From the NCBI GenBank assembly GCA_021847645.1, contig JAJZQG010000006.1:1-64000 (forward strand): 64,000 nt of DNA, written 5' to 3'. The position numbers and the translations under genes were made by a program. This DNA comes from Myxococcales bacterium. GTDB lineage: Bacteria > Myxococcota_A > Polyangia > Polyangiales > Polyangiaceae. This document shows, in pieces, positions 27,461 through 36,040 of this stretch (the stretch's first letter is position 1; each line of letters starts with the position of its first letter). The notes under the pieces were generated by a model. The model made no database searches. It was not told the origin of the DNA and saw only the letters and a list, made by a program, of their open reading frames with translations.

Positions 27461-28096
27461 TCAGTACCTCACCTTCGCCTGAAGCTGGAACTTCACGACG
27501 TTCATCTTGGAAGCGGCCTCGACCTCGCGCTTGCCGGGCAGCAGCGTCACATCGCTGAAGTAGTGGGAGAGCGCAAGCCTGCGCGCCAGCTCCGACACGT
27601 CCTCCCCGTCCATCGCCCAGCCCTCGATCTTCAGCACGCGCTCGTGCTCCACGTACGACGACAGCCAGAGTCGTCGCGCGTCCCAGCCAGGATTGTAGAC
27701 GTCCATCGGGCTGTCCTTGCGCTTTTGCTGCAGCTCGTCCTCTGGGACGGTGGGCCCTCGTCCGGTCGTCATGATCCGCGACAACTCCAGAAGTACGGCC
27801 GTCGGCCCTGACCGCGCCGCCTGCAGCTTCGCGATCGCGTCCTCCCGCGCGCGAAGCACGGCCAGCTTCTTCTTCACCTCGTCGTGGTTCTTCACCGTCG
27901 ACTGGATCTGCGCGATCTGCGCGTCGAGCTCCTGGTTGATCTGCTTTTGCTTGGCCAGGTCTTGGAGCTTGAGCTGGTGGTACAGCGCCAGGACAACCAC
28001 CTCGAGCAGCACGAGAATCATCACCGCCACAAGCCAGCCCTGGCCGGCCTCGCGGCGCGCCTCGCGCTTCTGGGGAAGCAGGTTGATGCGAATCAC
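27461..28096 (-). CDS. pilN: Type IV pilus alignment-complex protein
   Basis: The 211-residue protein begins MIRINLLPQKR, the conserved PilN tail that docks into the groove of cytoplasmic PilM. A membrane helix (about 22-43), a coiled-coil (about 47-90) and a periplasmic ferredoxin-like domain follow. The start overlaps the pilM stop as ATGA and its stop is one base from pilO, so PilM, N, O and P should be made in fixed ratio. Confidence 0.94.
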   Translation of the reverse strand: MIRINLLPQKREARREAGQGWLVAVMILVLLEVVVLALYHQLKLQDLAKQKQINQELDAQIAQIQSTVKNHDEVKKKLAVLRAREDAIAKLQAARSGPTAVLLELSRIMTTGRGPTVPEDELQQKRKDSPMDVYNPGWDARRLWLSSYVEHERVLKIEGWAMDGEDVSELARRLALSHYFSDVTLLPGKREVEAASKMNVVKFQLQAKVRY

Positions 28097-29163
28097 GCGC
28101 GCTTCTCCTTTTCCTTGCGCAGCCCCAGCCCGATGGCCACCGCAAGTTGCGCGTGGCGGGCCCGCAGCATGTCTTCCGGTACGTGGCGCGAATCAACGAT
28201 GAGCCCGTCCACCGGGTTGAAGAACTCGACGGGCGTCCGAGCGCGACGCTGGATGGCGTTGCGCAAGGGGGTCAGATTCCCCGTCCCCCCCGTGACGTAG
28301 ACCTGGTCGATGTTGGACTCCCCGCTGGTCGCCATAAAGAAGTCCAGCGAACGTTGGATCTCGGCGGCGATCGTGTCGCACGCGCTGTCGATGACCTGCT
28401 GCACCTGTTGCGGAATCATGCCGCCCGCGCCGCTTATCGCCGCAGGATCTCCGCACTTGTAGGCCTCGGCCTGGTCGAAGCTCATGCCGGTTTCACGCTG
28501 GATCTCCTCGCTGATCGCATTGCCTCCGCTGGCAATGTCTCGCGTGAACGCGCTGGTCCCGCTCGCCACGATGTTCAGCGACGACAGGCTCGCGCCCAGG
28601 TTGATCAGCGCGACCGTCCGCTCCGCAGGCATCCCCCGCAGCGCCTCGAACAGGTTCTGGACGCAGAAGGCGTCGATGTCGACCACGAACGGCTTGAGCT
28701 TCGCCTCCCGCGCGAATTGGGCGTAGTCGTTGATCTCGTCGCGCTTGGCAGCCACCAGCAGCAGGTCCATCTGCCCCCGGTCCGGGTGCTTCCTCAACAC
28801 CTGGTAGTCAATCTGCACATCCTTGATGTCAAACGGGATGTGTTGCTCGGCTTCCCACTGGATCTGCTCGTCCAGCTCCGCAGGCGTCATCATCGGCACC
28901 GTGATCTTCCGAATGATCACGGACTGCCCCGAGACACCTAGCGCGATATTCCGCTGCGTGATCTTGGCATCGGAAAACAGCTTGAGCAGCGCCTCGGTCA
29001 CCACGCCCGTGTTCATGATGTGACCGTCGACGATCGTCTGCGGCGGAATCGGCGCGTAGGCGACCTTCGCCAGCGTTCGCCCCTTGCGCCCTTCCTTCAG
29101 CTCACAGACCTTGATCGAGCTCGATCCGATGTCGACTCCGACCAGGTTCCTGCCTTCTGACAT
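28093..29163 (-). CDS. pilM: Type IV pilus assembly ATPase-fold protein
   Basis: This is a 356-residue actin-like cytoplasmic protein. LVGVDIGSSSIKVCEL is the first phosphate loop, ALINLGASLSSLNIV the second, and VYVTGGTGNLTPL the C-terminal adenosine motif. PilM binds nucleotide and the N-terminal tail of PilN, linking the pilus motors to the periplasmic complex. The length fits PilM of Myxococcus and Pseudomonas. The open frame extends further upstream, but ATG 29163 begins the conserved sequence. First gene of pilMNOPQ; no pilB, pilT, pilC or pilin gene is in the window. Confidence 0.95.
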   Translation of the reverse strand: MSEGRNLVGVDIGSSSIKVCELKEGRKGRTLAKVAYAPIPPQTIVDGHIMNTGVVTEALLKLFSDAKITQRNIALGVSGQSVIIRKITVPMMTPAELDEQIQWEAEQHIPFDIKDVQIDYQVLRKHPDRGQMDLLLVAAKRDEINDYAQFAREAKLKPFVVDIDAFCVQNLFEALRGMPAERTVALINLGASLSSLNIVASGTSAFTRDIASGGNAISEEIQRETGMSFDQAEAYKCGDPAAISGAGGMIPQQVQQVIDSACDTIAAEIQRSLDFFMATSGESNIDQVYVTGGTGNLTPLRNAIQRRARTPVEFFNPVDGLIVDSRHVPEDMLRARHAQLAVAIGLGLRKEKEKRA

Positions 29164-29333
29164 CAGCCACCGTCCTGGCTCACCTGCTTGGGTTCTCGCG
29201 GCGCGATACCGACTCGACCGCGTACCCGAAGTGTGACACCCTCCGGGCGATCGGGTAAAAAAAACCGCTTTTCGCACCGCAGCCCCGGCGCTATGAAGTC
29301 ACCTCCTCCCCCCTCGTGCCTGCCGTGACTTTG

Positions 29334-30449
29334 ATGCGTCTTTCCCTGCGACACGCCCTGGCCCTGCTGGCCTGGATGACCACCGTCGCCGCATCGACGC
29401 TCCCTCGCGACGCCTCGGCGCAGACCACGCACGTCGTGGCTCAGGGGCACACCCTCGCCAAGATCGCTCGGCGCTACAACGTCACCGTCGAGGCCCTGCG
29501 CGAGGCCAACAACCTGAAGGTTGGAGAACACCTGCGCCCCGGCATGCGCCTGGTCATCCCCGACGAGTCCGCGCCTCCGACCGCCCGTCCTGCAAGCAAG
29601 ACCGCCAACGCCGACCGCACTGCGCCCCTGCATTCGCACGGCCCCGAAACCACTCACCTGGTCGCCGCGGGACAGACTCTCGCTCGGATCGCCCGGCGAT
29701 ACCACTGCTCCGTCGACGCTCTGCAGGACTCCAACGGCCTCGCCCCTGGCTCGCGCCTGCGCCCCGGCACCTGCCTGATCGTCCCACTGCCCCCAGACGC
29801 CCAACCCATCGCCCCCGAGCGCCGGCCGTGCACGCCTTCCCCCGACTCCAGACCCTACGCCAAGAGCTACGCCTCTCGCCCCGCCCACCCGGGCGTCGTC
29901 CACCTCGTTCGTGGCGCCATCTCGTGGAGCGGACGCCTCACCGACGGTCATGCACGCCCGCTGCCCGCCGCGCGCCTGCACCTCGACCGCGTCCTGGTCT
30001 CCGACTCCACCGGCGAAACCCACCCCACCGACATGCGCTTGATGCCCCTGCTCACGATGGTCAGCGACCACTTCGGCGGCCGCACCATCCATGTTGTCAG
30101 CGGCTATCGCCCACCCACCACCAACCGATACTCGGAGCACTCCCACCACAACAACGGCGAGGCCATCGACTTCTACGTCGAGGGAATCCCCAACGACGTG
30201 CTGCGTGACTACTGCCACTCCTTCACCCGGGTCGGTGTCGGCTACTACCCCAACAGCAGCTTCGTCCACCTCGACGTCCGCAACGCGACAACTCATTGGG
30301 TCGACGAATCCGGCCCCGGTGAGGCACCCATCTACTCGTCGGTGTCGGGCTCCAACGAGCGTTCCGCCGGCGCGCATCCATCCACCCGCCACCTCGGTTC
30401 GTCCGGTCGTCGCCAGCCTGACCCGGATACGGATCCCGACTCGGAGTAG
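29334..30449 (+). CDS. Secreted LysM protein with DUF882/M15-type peptidase domain
   Basis: The product has about 371 residues. An export signal (residues 1-29, ending near DASAQ) is followed by two LysM peptidoglycan-binding repeats (about 31-76 and 105-150; each has the TLAxIARRY core). Residues about 190-330 match DUF882 (YcbK-like, peptidase M15 fold): SGYRPPTTN, HHNNGEAIDFYVEG and SSFVHLDV supply the expected metal-binding His, Asp and His. It should bind and possibly cut or remodel cell wall peptides in the periplasm. A GTG 18 nt upstream is an alternative start. It is transcribed divergently from the pil operon, from a shared interval of 170 bp. Confidence 0.85.
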   Translation: MRLSLRHALALLAWMTTVAASTLPRDASAQTTHVVAQGHTLAKIARRYNVTVEALREANNLKVGEHLRPGMRLVIPDESAPPTARPASKTANADRTAPLHSHGPETTHLVAAGQTLARIARRYHCSVDALQDSNGLAPGSRLRPGTCLIVPLPPDAQPIAPERRPCTPSPDSRPYAKSYASRPAHPGVVHLVRGAISWSGRLTDGHARPLPAARLHLDRVLVSDSTGETHPTDMRLMPLLTMVSDHFGGRTIHVVSGYRPPTTNRYSEHSHHNNGEAIDFYVEGIPNDVLRDYCHSFTRVGVGYYPNSSFVHLDVRNATTHWVDESGPGEAPIYSSVSGSNERSAGAHPSTRHLGSSGRRQPDPDTDPDSE

Positions 30450-30649
30450 CCTCCTGGCCTTCCGTTTAGGGGAAATGGGTCGTCCAAGCAGGTCACGAGA
30501 GTCCCCGTATCTACGCTATCTAACCCGCTGATTAGTTAGGAATGATTACCGATACGGAGCCGATTCGCGGCATCCCATCGCTAGATTTCGGGTCAATATG
30601 GCCCCGCGCGTACGTTCAGGTCCGCAGCCCCCCCCGCGCCCAAGACCTC

Positions 30650-33187
30650 TCACGGCTTCCAGGCGAACGCCTCGGGCTGCGCCACCCTCGCCATCACGTA
30701 CAGCGCCCCATGCTCGTACCGATCCACCGGCGGGTCGTCCGTGCCGGTCCGATGCAACCGGGCTCCGCCGCCAGCGCCCGACGAATCCAACGCCACGACC
30801 AGCGAGCAGCCCGTTCGGCTCAGTGTCGACACGAGCGGTTCATACGATGAGGTCTGCCCCCTCGCGATCCACGCGCGGCCCCCCGCGTCCACGCACAACG
30901 CCGACCGGTCCTGGCGCGCTTCGGTTCGTTTTGCACGGGATGACAAGACGGACCCGTTCTTCAGGACCGGAAGCATCAGACCGGCAGCACCTCCCCCTGC
31001 GCTCTGCGCCGAGAGCACCAGACGTCCCTCGGCGTCCACCCAAAGCTTTGCCTCGGGACCCACTGCGTCCTGGGCTGCGTGGCTGCCCTTGCCGCCGCCG
31101 CTCTGCGCGCCAGCTTCGGGAAGAGGGAATTCTATCGCGGCCAGCACACGCCCCCTATCCCCAGCGTCAAGTCGCGCGCCGCGCCCCACTCCAAGCCAGA
31201 ACGCCGCGCGGCTCGGATTGACGACATCGACACGAATCGTTGCCCCGCCGGTCGTGGTCCTGGTCGACCAGATTGCAGGCCGCCACCCGGGCGACGGCTG
31301 CGCCCCCTGCGCAGCGCGAAACCGCCATCCGTCGATATCGGGCGGGCCTTCCTCGCGCAAGGTCAGGTAAAAGAAGTCCTTCGGCGACCACAAGATGAAT
31401 CGGTCCGGCATCACCTCCATCTCGGGGGTGAGCAGCTCCGCGTCGTAGTCCTTCGTCGCGGTGTTGCGCACGTCGAGGTAGGCGAAGGCAGTGTGATGCG
31501 GGTTCATGTCAAGGTGGATGGCGTACACGCAGCCCGCCTGAATCATCGCCCGCCCGAGTGTCTCGCCTGTCACTTCGGCGCCCCACGCGTAGACCATCTG
31601 TCCCGTGCTCGTCAGGCAGAGCCCCGAGCGGTGCGTCAACATGTGCGTGCCGTGAAGAGCCCACCCCCACTCCTTGCGGTTGCTGGGATTGAGCTGCTGG
31701 CCATCCACCAGAGGCTCGAGGTTCTGCCGGAACGACAGCATGTTCTGGGGAATCTCGGTCGACTGAGGCCACGTGCCGAAACCGACACGCCCGTCGTCCT
31801 GAATCATCACCGTCGCGGCCCCGGGCTTGGGCGGAAGCAATACCCGGCGATTGACCATCATGCCGTACTCGCCGTGGGTCGTCTTGAATGCACCGTTGAA
31901 GGCCCCGACGGTGCGCGAGAGGGTCGCCGGATCGCGCGGAATGCGCCCCTCCCCGCGAGCACCCGTCAGCGGCTTGGGATCTTCGATCCCGCCTTCCATG
32001 CCCAGCTGCAGCTGTCTGGTGTCCATGGCGACGAGCAGGACCTTGGAGTAGGGGCGCTCGGGATCCGGCCGAACGAACGATTCCATGAAGTAGGGCGGTG
32101 GCTGTTGGGAGACGCCCGCGACCGTGTTCTTCTTAAGGAAGGCACGATGCGGAGCGCGCCACTCCCCCTCCCCCGGGTCGGGTTGCTCCCAGATCGTTCG
32201 AAGGTGCTGGGGCGGCCACGATTCATCCTGCGCAAGCCCGTCGGGGCCGACAGGGCGAGCGGGAGCAGGAGGGGGAGGCGGCTGTGTCGAATCGGCTCGG
32301 AGCTTGTCCTGGTCCGAAGGCTCTCCGCCGAACGCGTGGTAGCCAGCCTTTCTCATCAGGTCGCGCGCGCTGAACGCTTTGTCTTCGAGCCACGCGATCG
32401 GCTCGGGACCCGTCACCGCCCGCACGGTGTCCACGGCCCAGATGATCGGTGGCTTGCGGATCGGCGGCACCAGGATCGATGAAGCGCCGTTCTGCGGCAT
32501 CCCCTGAGCCGCCAGCAAGCGGCCGTCCCGAAGATCCACGCCGAATCTCGATCGCCCACCGTCCACGCAAACCGAGAGCGCGCGCTCGCCGAGCGAGAGC
32601 GCGGCCGTCTGCCCCTTGATGTTGGCCGACACCTCCATGTGCCCCAGGCCCTGCATCGACCCGGTTTCCTGAAGGTTCGTCAGACGAGCCATCAGCCCCG
32701 CGACCAACCCGTCGCCGTCCATCCCAGGCGCACCGTCCAGGTCGAGTAGCGTGACCTGCTGGACGGCACCGAACGCGACCGTGGCGTACGCGACATGTGT
32801 CCCGCGCCCCACCAGGCCCTGCTCATCGCCGAACGGCGAATCGCTCAGGTTCACCACCCGCGCAACCGAAATCGGATGTCCCTCCAGAGTCACCCGAACG
32901 GCAGCGCGATAGACATCCCTGGGGGAAGAGGACTGCGCGCGACCAAGGAAGATGACACGACGGCCGAGGACGGCGTCGAGGAGCGCGCCGCGGCTGGGCT
33001 CCCACACGAAGTCTCCCGGCTGGACTTCGCAGTGTCCGGCATCGCCGAGCATCCTCGCCAGCCCCGCCAGGGTGGCAGGGGGTGGACCAGGCAGACAGAG
33101 CTTGGCCGCCAGCGCCGGAATCGCGAGCCATGCAGCCAGACGCAGTCCGGCGAGTCGAGTTGGCGAAGAGCTTCTCACTCCCGGCAA
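30650..33187 (-). CDS. Large exported protein, distant phosphodiester-glycosidase (NAGPA/DUF2233)-like core
   Basis: This is an 845-residue product with a hydrophobic N-terminus (RLAAWLAIPALAAKLCLPG), probably an export signal or anchor. Residues about 415-610 contain GAFNGAFKTTHGEYGMMV, a VMIQDDGRVGFGTWP strand, LHGTHMLTHRSGLCLT and an AIHLDMNPHH segment, which in order and spacing resemble phosphodiester glycosidases (NAGPA-like), where an Asn and a catalytic Asp sit in such loops. The flanking 400 N-terminal and 230 C-terminal residues are unassigned. The first start codon is a TTG and a GTG lies three codons in; there is no ATG before the leader, so the true start is uncertain. Function is tentative. 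Confidence 0.55.
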   Translation of the reverse strand: MPGVRSSSPTRLAGLRLAAWLAIPALAAKLCLPGPPPATLAGLARMLGDAGHCEVQPGDFVWEPSRGALLDAVLGRRVIFLGRAQSSSPRDVYRAAVRVTLEGHPISVARVVNLSDSPFGDEQGLVGRGTHVAYATVAFGAVQQVTLLDLDGAPGMDGDGLVAGLMARLTNLQETGSMQGLGHMEVSANIKGQTAALSLGERALSVCVDGGRSRFGVDLRDGRLLAAQGMPQNGASSILVPPIRKPPIIWAVDTVRAVTGPEPIAWLEDKAFSARDLMRKAGYHAFGGEPSDQDKLRADSTQPPPPPAPARPVGPDGLAQDESWPPQHLRTIWEQPDPGEGEWRAPHRAFLKKNTVAGVSQQPPPYFMESFVRPDPERPYSKVLLVAMDTRQLQLGMEGGIEDPKPLTGARGEGRIPRDPATLSRTVGAFNGAFKTTHGEYGMMVNRRVLLPPKPGAATVMIQDDGRVGFGTWPQSTEIPQNMLSFRQNLEPLVDGQQLNPSNRKEWGWALHGTHMLTHRSGLCLTSTGQMVYAWGAEVTGETLGRAMIQAGCVYAIHLDMNPHHTAFAYLDVRNTATKDYDAELLTPEMEVMPDRFILWSPKDFFYLTLREEGPPDIDGWRFRAAQGAQPSPGWRPAIWSTRTTTGGATIRVDVVNPSRAAFWLGVGRGARLDAGDRGRVLAAIEFPLPEAGAQSGGGKGSHAAQDAVGPEAKLWVDAEGRLVLSAQSAGGGAAGLMLPVLKNGSVLSSRAKRTEARQDRSALCVDAGGRAWIARGQTSSYEPLVSTLSRTGCSLVVALDSSGAGGGARLHRTGTDDPPVDRYEHGALYVMARVAQPEAFAWKP

Positions 33188-33213
33188 TCGCTACCGGGTT
33201 GTCATGCCGAGGG

Positions 33214-34653
33214 TCAAGAAATCGGCGACCCCTCTGGCTCGCCGCCCGCATCCGACGTCGGCCCAGCTACATCGGAAGGCGCACCGTGGTCCGACGACGG
33301 CCCGACCTCGACAGGCTCGGGTTCGGATGCCTTGGGTGGGACGAGCCCGAGAAGCTCGCGCGCGCGGTCCGGTGATACGGGATCGCGGCCGGCGGATCGC
33401 GCGTGGCCGGCGAGCCGATCCACGAGCGGGGCGCTGCCCTCGGCCAGGACGCCCTTTCGAAGATAGATATTGTCCGCCAAGCCCGCGCGGACGTGGCCGC
33501 CGAGCCGGACCGCGAGCTCGGTGACCTTGCGCTGATGACGCCCGACACCGGCGAAGAACCACATGACCTGGCTCGGCACGCGAGATGCGACGAATCGGAT
33601 CGTCTCTTCGGCCGCGCCGATGGCGCCCGGCACACCAAAGACGAACTGCAGACACGCCGGGCGTCCGATCAAGCCTTCCTTGGCAAGAGAGACGGCCTCG
33701 TCGAGGTGGCCGAGCTCGTAGCATTCGGCAACGGCCCTCACCGACCGATCGCGCAACGAAAACGCGGTGGAACGGACCGACGATCGAGGCGTTTCGATGA
33801 CGGCGTTCGCATAGTTGAATGAGCCGGTCGCGAGCGAGACGAAGTCGGCGCCCACCCCGGCCAGGGCAACACGCTTCTCTGCGTCGAAAGGCCCGGGCGC
33901 GATGGAGGAAACCGTCACCAGCACGTCGGATGCCGCGCGGATGGCGGCGATGATTTCGCCCACGCGCTCGACGGGTTCGTCGGGGCTCATGCCGAGGTAC
34001 ACCATGCAGGCACCGGCATCGTGGCAGCGCTTGGCTTCCTGGGCGATCTCTTCGGGAGTGACCGGCACGTGCGGCGTGTGATCGCGCGTGACCCCCGCGC
34101 CCACAATCGAGGCGGAGAGCATGATTTCGGGCGGCGTCTCCCGGGGAGGCGTGACGATGATGTCCGGGGGCGGAGTGACGATCACGTTGCCCTCGGGCAG
34201 GCGGCCGGGCGGCTGGGGAACCGGCGGCAGAGCGGGAAGAACAATGCGGGGACGCCTCTGCTGCGCCCGCGGGACCGAGCAGGTCGCCAGCGCACGGCAC
34301 ACGAGCGGCGGCGACGCCAACGCATCGGCAGCCGTGAGGGCCAACGACGGCGAGCGTGCGTAGGTGATGACCTTTCGAGCTTCCAGGGCGACTTGCCGCG
34401 TGGTGGGCGTGATCTTCGCGAGCACCCCCGTGGCCTCGATGAAGTCGCCCACGAAAACCGGTGCAAGCAACTCCACTCGCTCGAAGGAGCGAAGCATGCC
34501 CTCGTCACCGTCGAGTCGGATCATCAACTCGGTGGCAACATCGTTGAGCAACCCGAGCAAGCGGGCCGGGTCGACGACGCCGGATGGCTGATATGCGTCT
34601 CCGGCACCGATGCGAACACGAAGGGTGACTGCCAATCCGATGGGAGCGCTCAT
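33214..34653 (-). CDS. Fusion of 3-aminobutyryl-CoA ammonia-lyase-like (Kal) and BKACE (Kce/DUF849) domains
   Basis: The product has 479 residues. Residues about 8-135 match the hotdog-fold Kal of lysine fermentation: VVDPARLLGLLNDVATEL, IRLDGDEGM, VELLAPVFVGDFIEATG and PLVCRA. A Pro-rich linker leads to a BKACE domain at about 170-420 (IVGAGVTRDHTPHVPVTPEEIA ... VGRHQ ... GGHVRAGLADNIYLRKG). Canonical Kce binds zinc through a His-x-His pair and a Glu; here the equivalents read YLG and the A of GLADN, so all three ligands appear lost. An acidic Ser/Pro tail ends the protein. In fermenters, kal and kce are separate adjacent genes. A zinc-independent or non-catalytic second half is inferred. 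ATG chosen; a TTG 18 nt upstream is weaker. Confidence 0.8.
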   Translation of the reverse strand: MSAPIGLAVTLRVRIGAGDAYQPSGVVDPARLLGLLNDVATELMIRLDGDEGMLRSFERVELLAPVFVGDFIEATGVLAKITPTTRQVALEARKVITYARSPSLALTAADALASPPLVCRALATCSVPRAQQRRPRIVLPALPPVPQPPGRLPEGNVIVTPPPDIIVTPPRETPPEIMLSASIVGAGVTRDHTPHVPVTPEEIAQEAKRCHDAGACMVYLGMSPDEPVERVGEIIAAIRAASDVLVTVSSIAPGPFDAEKRVALAGVGADFVSLATGSFNYANAVIETPRSSVRSTAFSLRDRSVRAVAECYELGHLDEAVSLAKEGLIGRPACLQFVFGVPGAIGAAEETIRFVASRVPSQVMWFFAGVGRHQRKVTELAVRLGGHVRAGLADNIYLRKGVLAEGSAPLVDRLAGHARSAGRDPVSPDRARELLGLVPPKASEPEPVEVGPSSDHGAPSDVAGPTSDAGGEPEGSPIS

Positions 34654-34661
34654 GACTGCGC

Positions 34662-34667
34662 ACCATA
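34662..34667 (-). promoter_or_regulatory. -10-like TATGGT, 8 nt before ATG
   Basis: On the minus strand TATGGT is followed by 8 nt and the ATG of the Kal-BKACE fusion, with no ribosome site between. It would give a leaderless or nearly leaderless transcript. It lies between this gene and the end of tatA, so the fusion could be transcribed separately from tatA. Confidence 0.35.
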
Positions 34668-34692
34668 CCAATCCAGGTGCGCAAAGGAAGAG

Positions 34693-34887
34693 TCAGTCTT
34701 CGCTCTTGTCCTTCTTCTTGCGCTTGAGCGCCTTGTCGGAGGGCGGCTGGTCCTCGTGAATGCCCTTCTTGAAGTTCCGGATGCCGTCTCCGAGACCCTT
34801 GCCGATCTCGGACAATCGGCTCGCTCCGAAGATGAGCAGCAAGATCAGGACGATGAGCAGCAGTTTTGCTGGGGAAAGACCGAACAT
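34693..34887 (-). CDS. tatA: Sec-independent protein translocase subunit TatA/TatE
   Basis: The 64-residue product starts MFGLSPAKLLLIVLILLLIFG, one membrane helix, then the hinge and amphipathic helix ASRLSEIGKGLGDGIRNFKKG, the hallmark FG/LP...GxxKxFK pattern of TatA, and a charged tail. TatA oligomers form the transport pore for folded proteins. tatB and tatC are not nearby. GAGGAG lies about 6 nt ahead of this ATG. The gene follows the LptF-like gene by 31 bp. Confidence 0.93.
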   Translation of the reverse strand: MFGLSPAKLLLIVLILLLIFGASRLSEIGKGLGDGIRNFKKGIHEDQPPSDKALKRKKKDKSED

Positions 34888-34918
34888 CTGCACGCTCCTC
34901 GGCGCGGGGTGCAGCCTG

Positions 34919-35923
34919 TCAGCTACCACCTGCAGCCCGCGCGGACAACCCGGGACTGCGAAACACCAGCCTCGTCGTCACGGGTAGCAACACAGCCACA
35001 GCGATCGCGCCGCCGATGCAGGACAGAAGCGAGCTCGCCAACAGGCGCTGGGCGAGCAGCAGGAAGCCCACAGGGCCGGCAGTTCCCACGACGAACGCCA
35101 CCAGTCGCGAGCGGGCCGGCCACCGGACCAGGCACCACGATGCGACGACCGAGGACAGCAGCAGGACGATCGCGAACACGAGCGGTCGCGAAACGCGATT
35201 GCCGGCGCCAGGGGCAAGCCAGGGAGCAAAGCCTGTCACGTTCGCGCGCTCGACGCGCAGCTGGGCCTTTCCCGATCGGAGCGCGGCGCGCAGCTCCCAC
35301 ACCGACGCGCTGGACAGGTCGCTGGCAAAGCTGGCGTTCGAGGCGCTCCACGCCACCTGCGACGGCGGGTGACCCGTCACGCCCAGCAGGCGAGCACGTC
35401 CAGCCACGCAAAGCCAAGTCACGCCCACCATGGGAACAGATGCCGGCTGACGCGACGCGCAGACGTCGCGGCCAGCCTGGAGCAGACGGTTGGACAGCGT
35501 GCCGGGAGCCTGCAGCTCGGTGCCCCAGGACGATGAAACGCCGGCCGAAACAAGGGCAAGAGCCGCGGCGACGGCAGCGGAGTGAGCGGCCAGCGTCCAT
35601 GGCCGGACCCCGATGGACAGCAGGGTGCGGACGGAGTGATCGGCGGTCAGTCGCCAGGTCTCGAGGGCGAGCCCGATGGGAACCGCGAGCAGCAGGCAGA
35701 CTTCGGCGGTAGCGAGGGCAAGGACGCGCACAAACACCAGGATCACCGGGGCAGGCACCGAGGGCGAGGCGATCCAGGGCAGGACGCGCACGCCGGCAGC
35801 CACGAGTCCGACGGACAAGGCGGCAGCCAGGGCCGTGATCGCGGAAACGGTGAGGCGGCGCAGCAGGTGCGGCAGCAAGAGGATCTCGGATCGGGCGCTA
35901 GACCCTATTGTGAGGGGAGGCAA
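34919..35923 (-). CDS. LptF/LptG-like inner-membrane permease (short form)
   Basis: A product of about 334 residues has three hydrophobic helices, a periplasmic segment of about 130 residues and three C-terminal helices, the LptF/G (YjgP/YjgQ) layout. The cytoplasmic loop RLTADHSVRTLLSIGVRPWTL matches the coupling-helix consensus (RLSADxELxALRxxGxSPWRL) that contacts LptB. The periplasmic domain is shorter than usual and its jellyroll is not obvious. No partner permease or lptB is present. There is no clear ATG: TTG 35923 is used, and a TTG 45 nt downstream is possible. Lipopolysaccharide export is inferred from the family. Confidence 0.65.
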   Translation of the reverse strand: MPPLTIGSSARSEILLLPHLLRRLTVSAITALAAALSVGLVAAGVRVLPWIASPSVPAPVILVFVRVLALATAEVCLLLAVPIGLALETWRLTADHSVRTLLSIGVRPWTLAAHSAAVAAALALVSAGVSSSWGTELQAPGTLSNRLLQAGRDVCASRQPASVPMVGVTWLCVAGRARLLGVTGHPPSQVAWSASNASFASDLSSASVWELRAALRSGKAQLRVERANVTGFAPWLAPGAGNRVSRPLVFAIVLLLSSVVASWCLVRWPARSRLVAFVVGTAGPVGFLLLAQRLLASSLLSCIGGAIAVAVLLPVTTRLVFRSPGLSARAAGGS

Positions 35924-36040
35924 CGTATTTTTCGGCTTCCTGGCCGACGTCAGGAGCCGAGTGTGTTCAGTCGCGGGACGTGCTACTGTGCGGCACCTTC
36001 GAAACCCAGCAAGGAACCCTGCATGCGCGGAGGGGAAGAC

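Noticed and set aside
30450-30649. Lower-GC 200-bp interval between the LysM gene and the converging large exported protein
   Set aside because: It was examined for a terminator, tRNA or insertion remnant. Only a 5-bp inverted repeat (CTAAC/GTTAG) was found, too weak to call.
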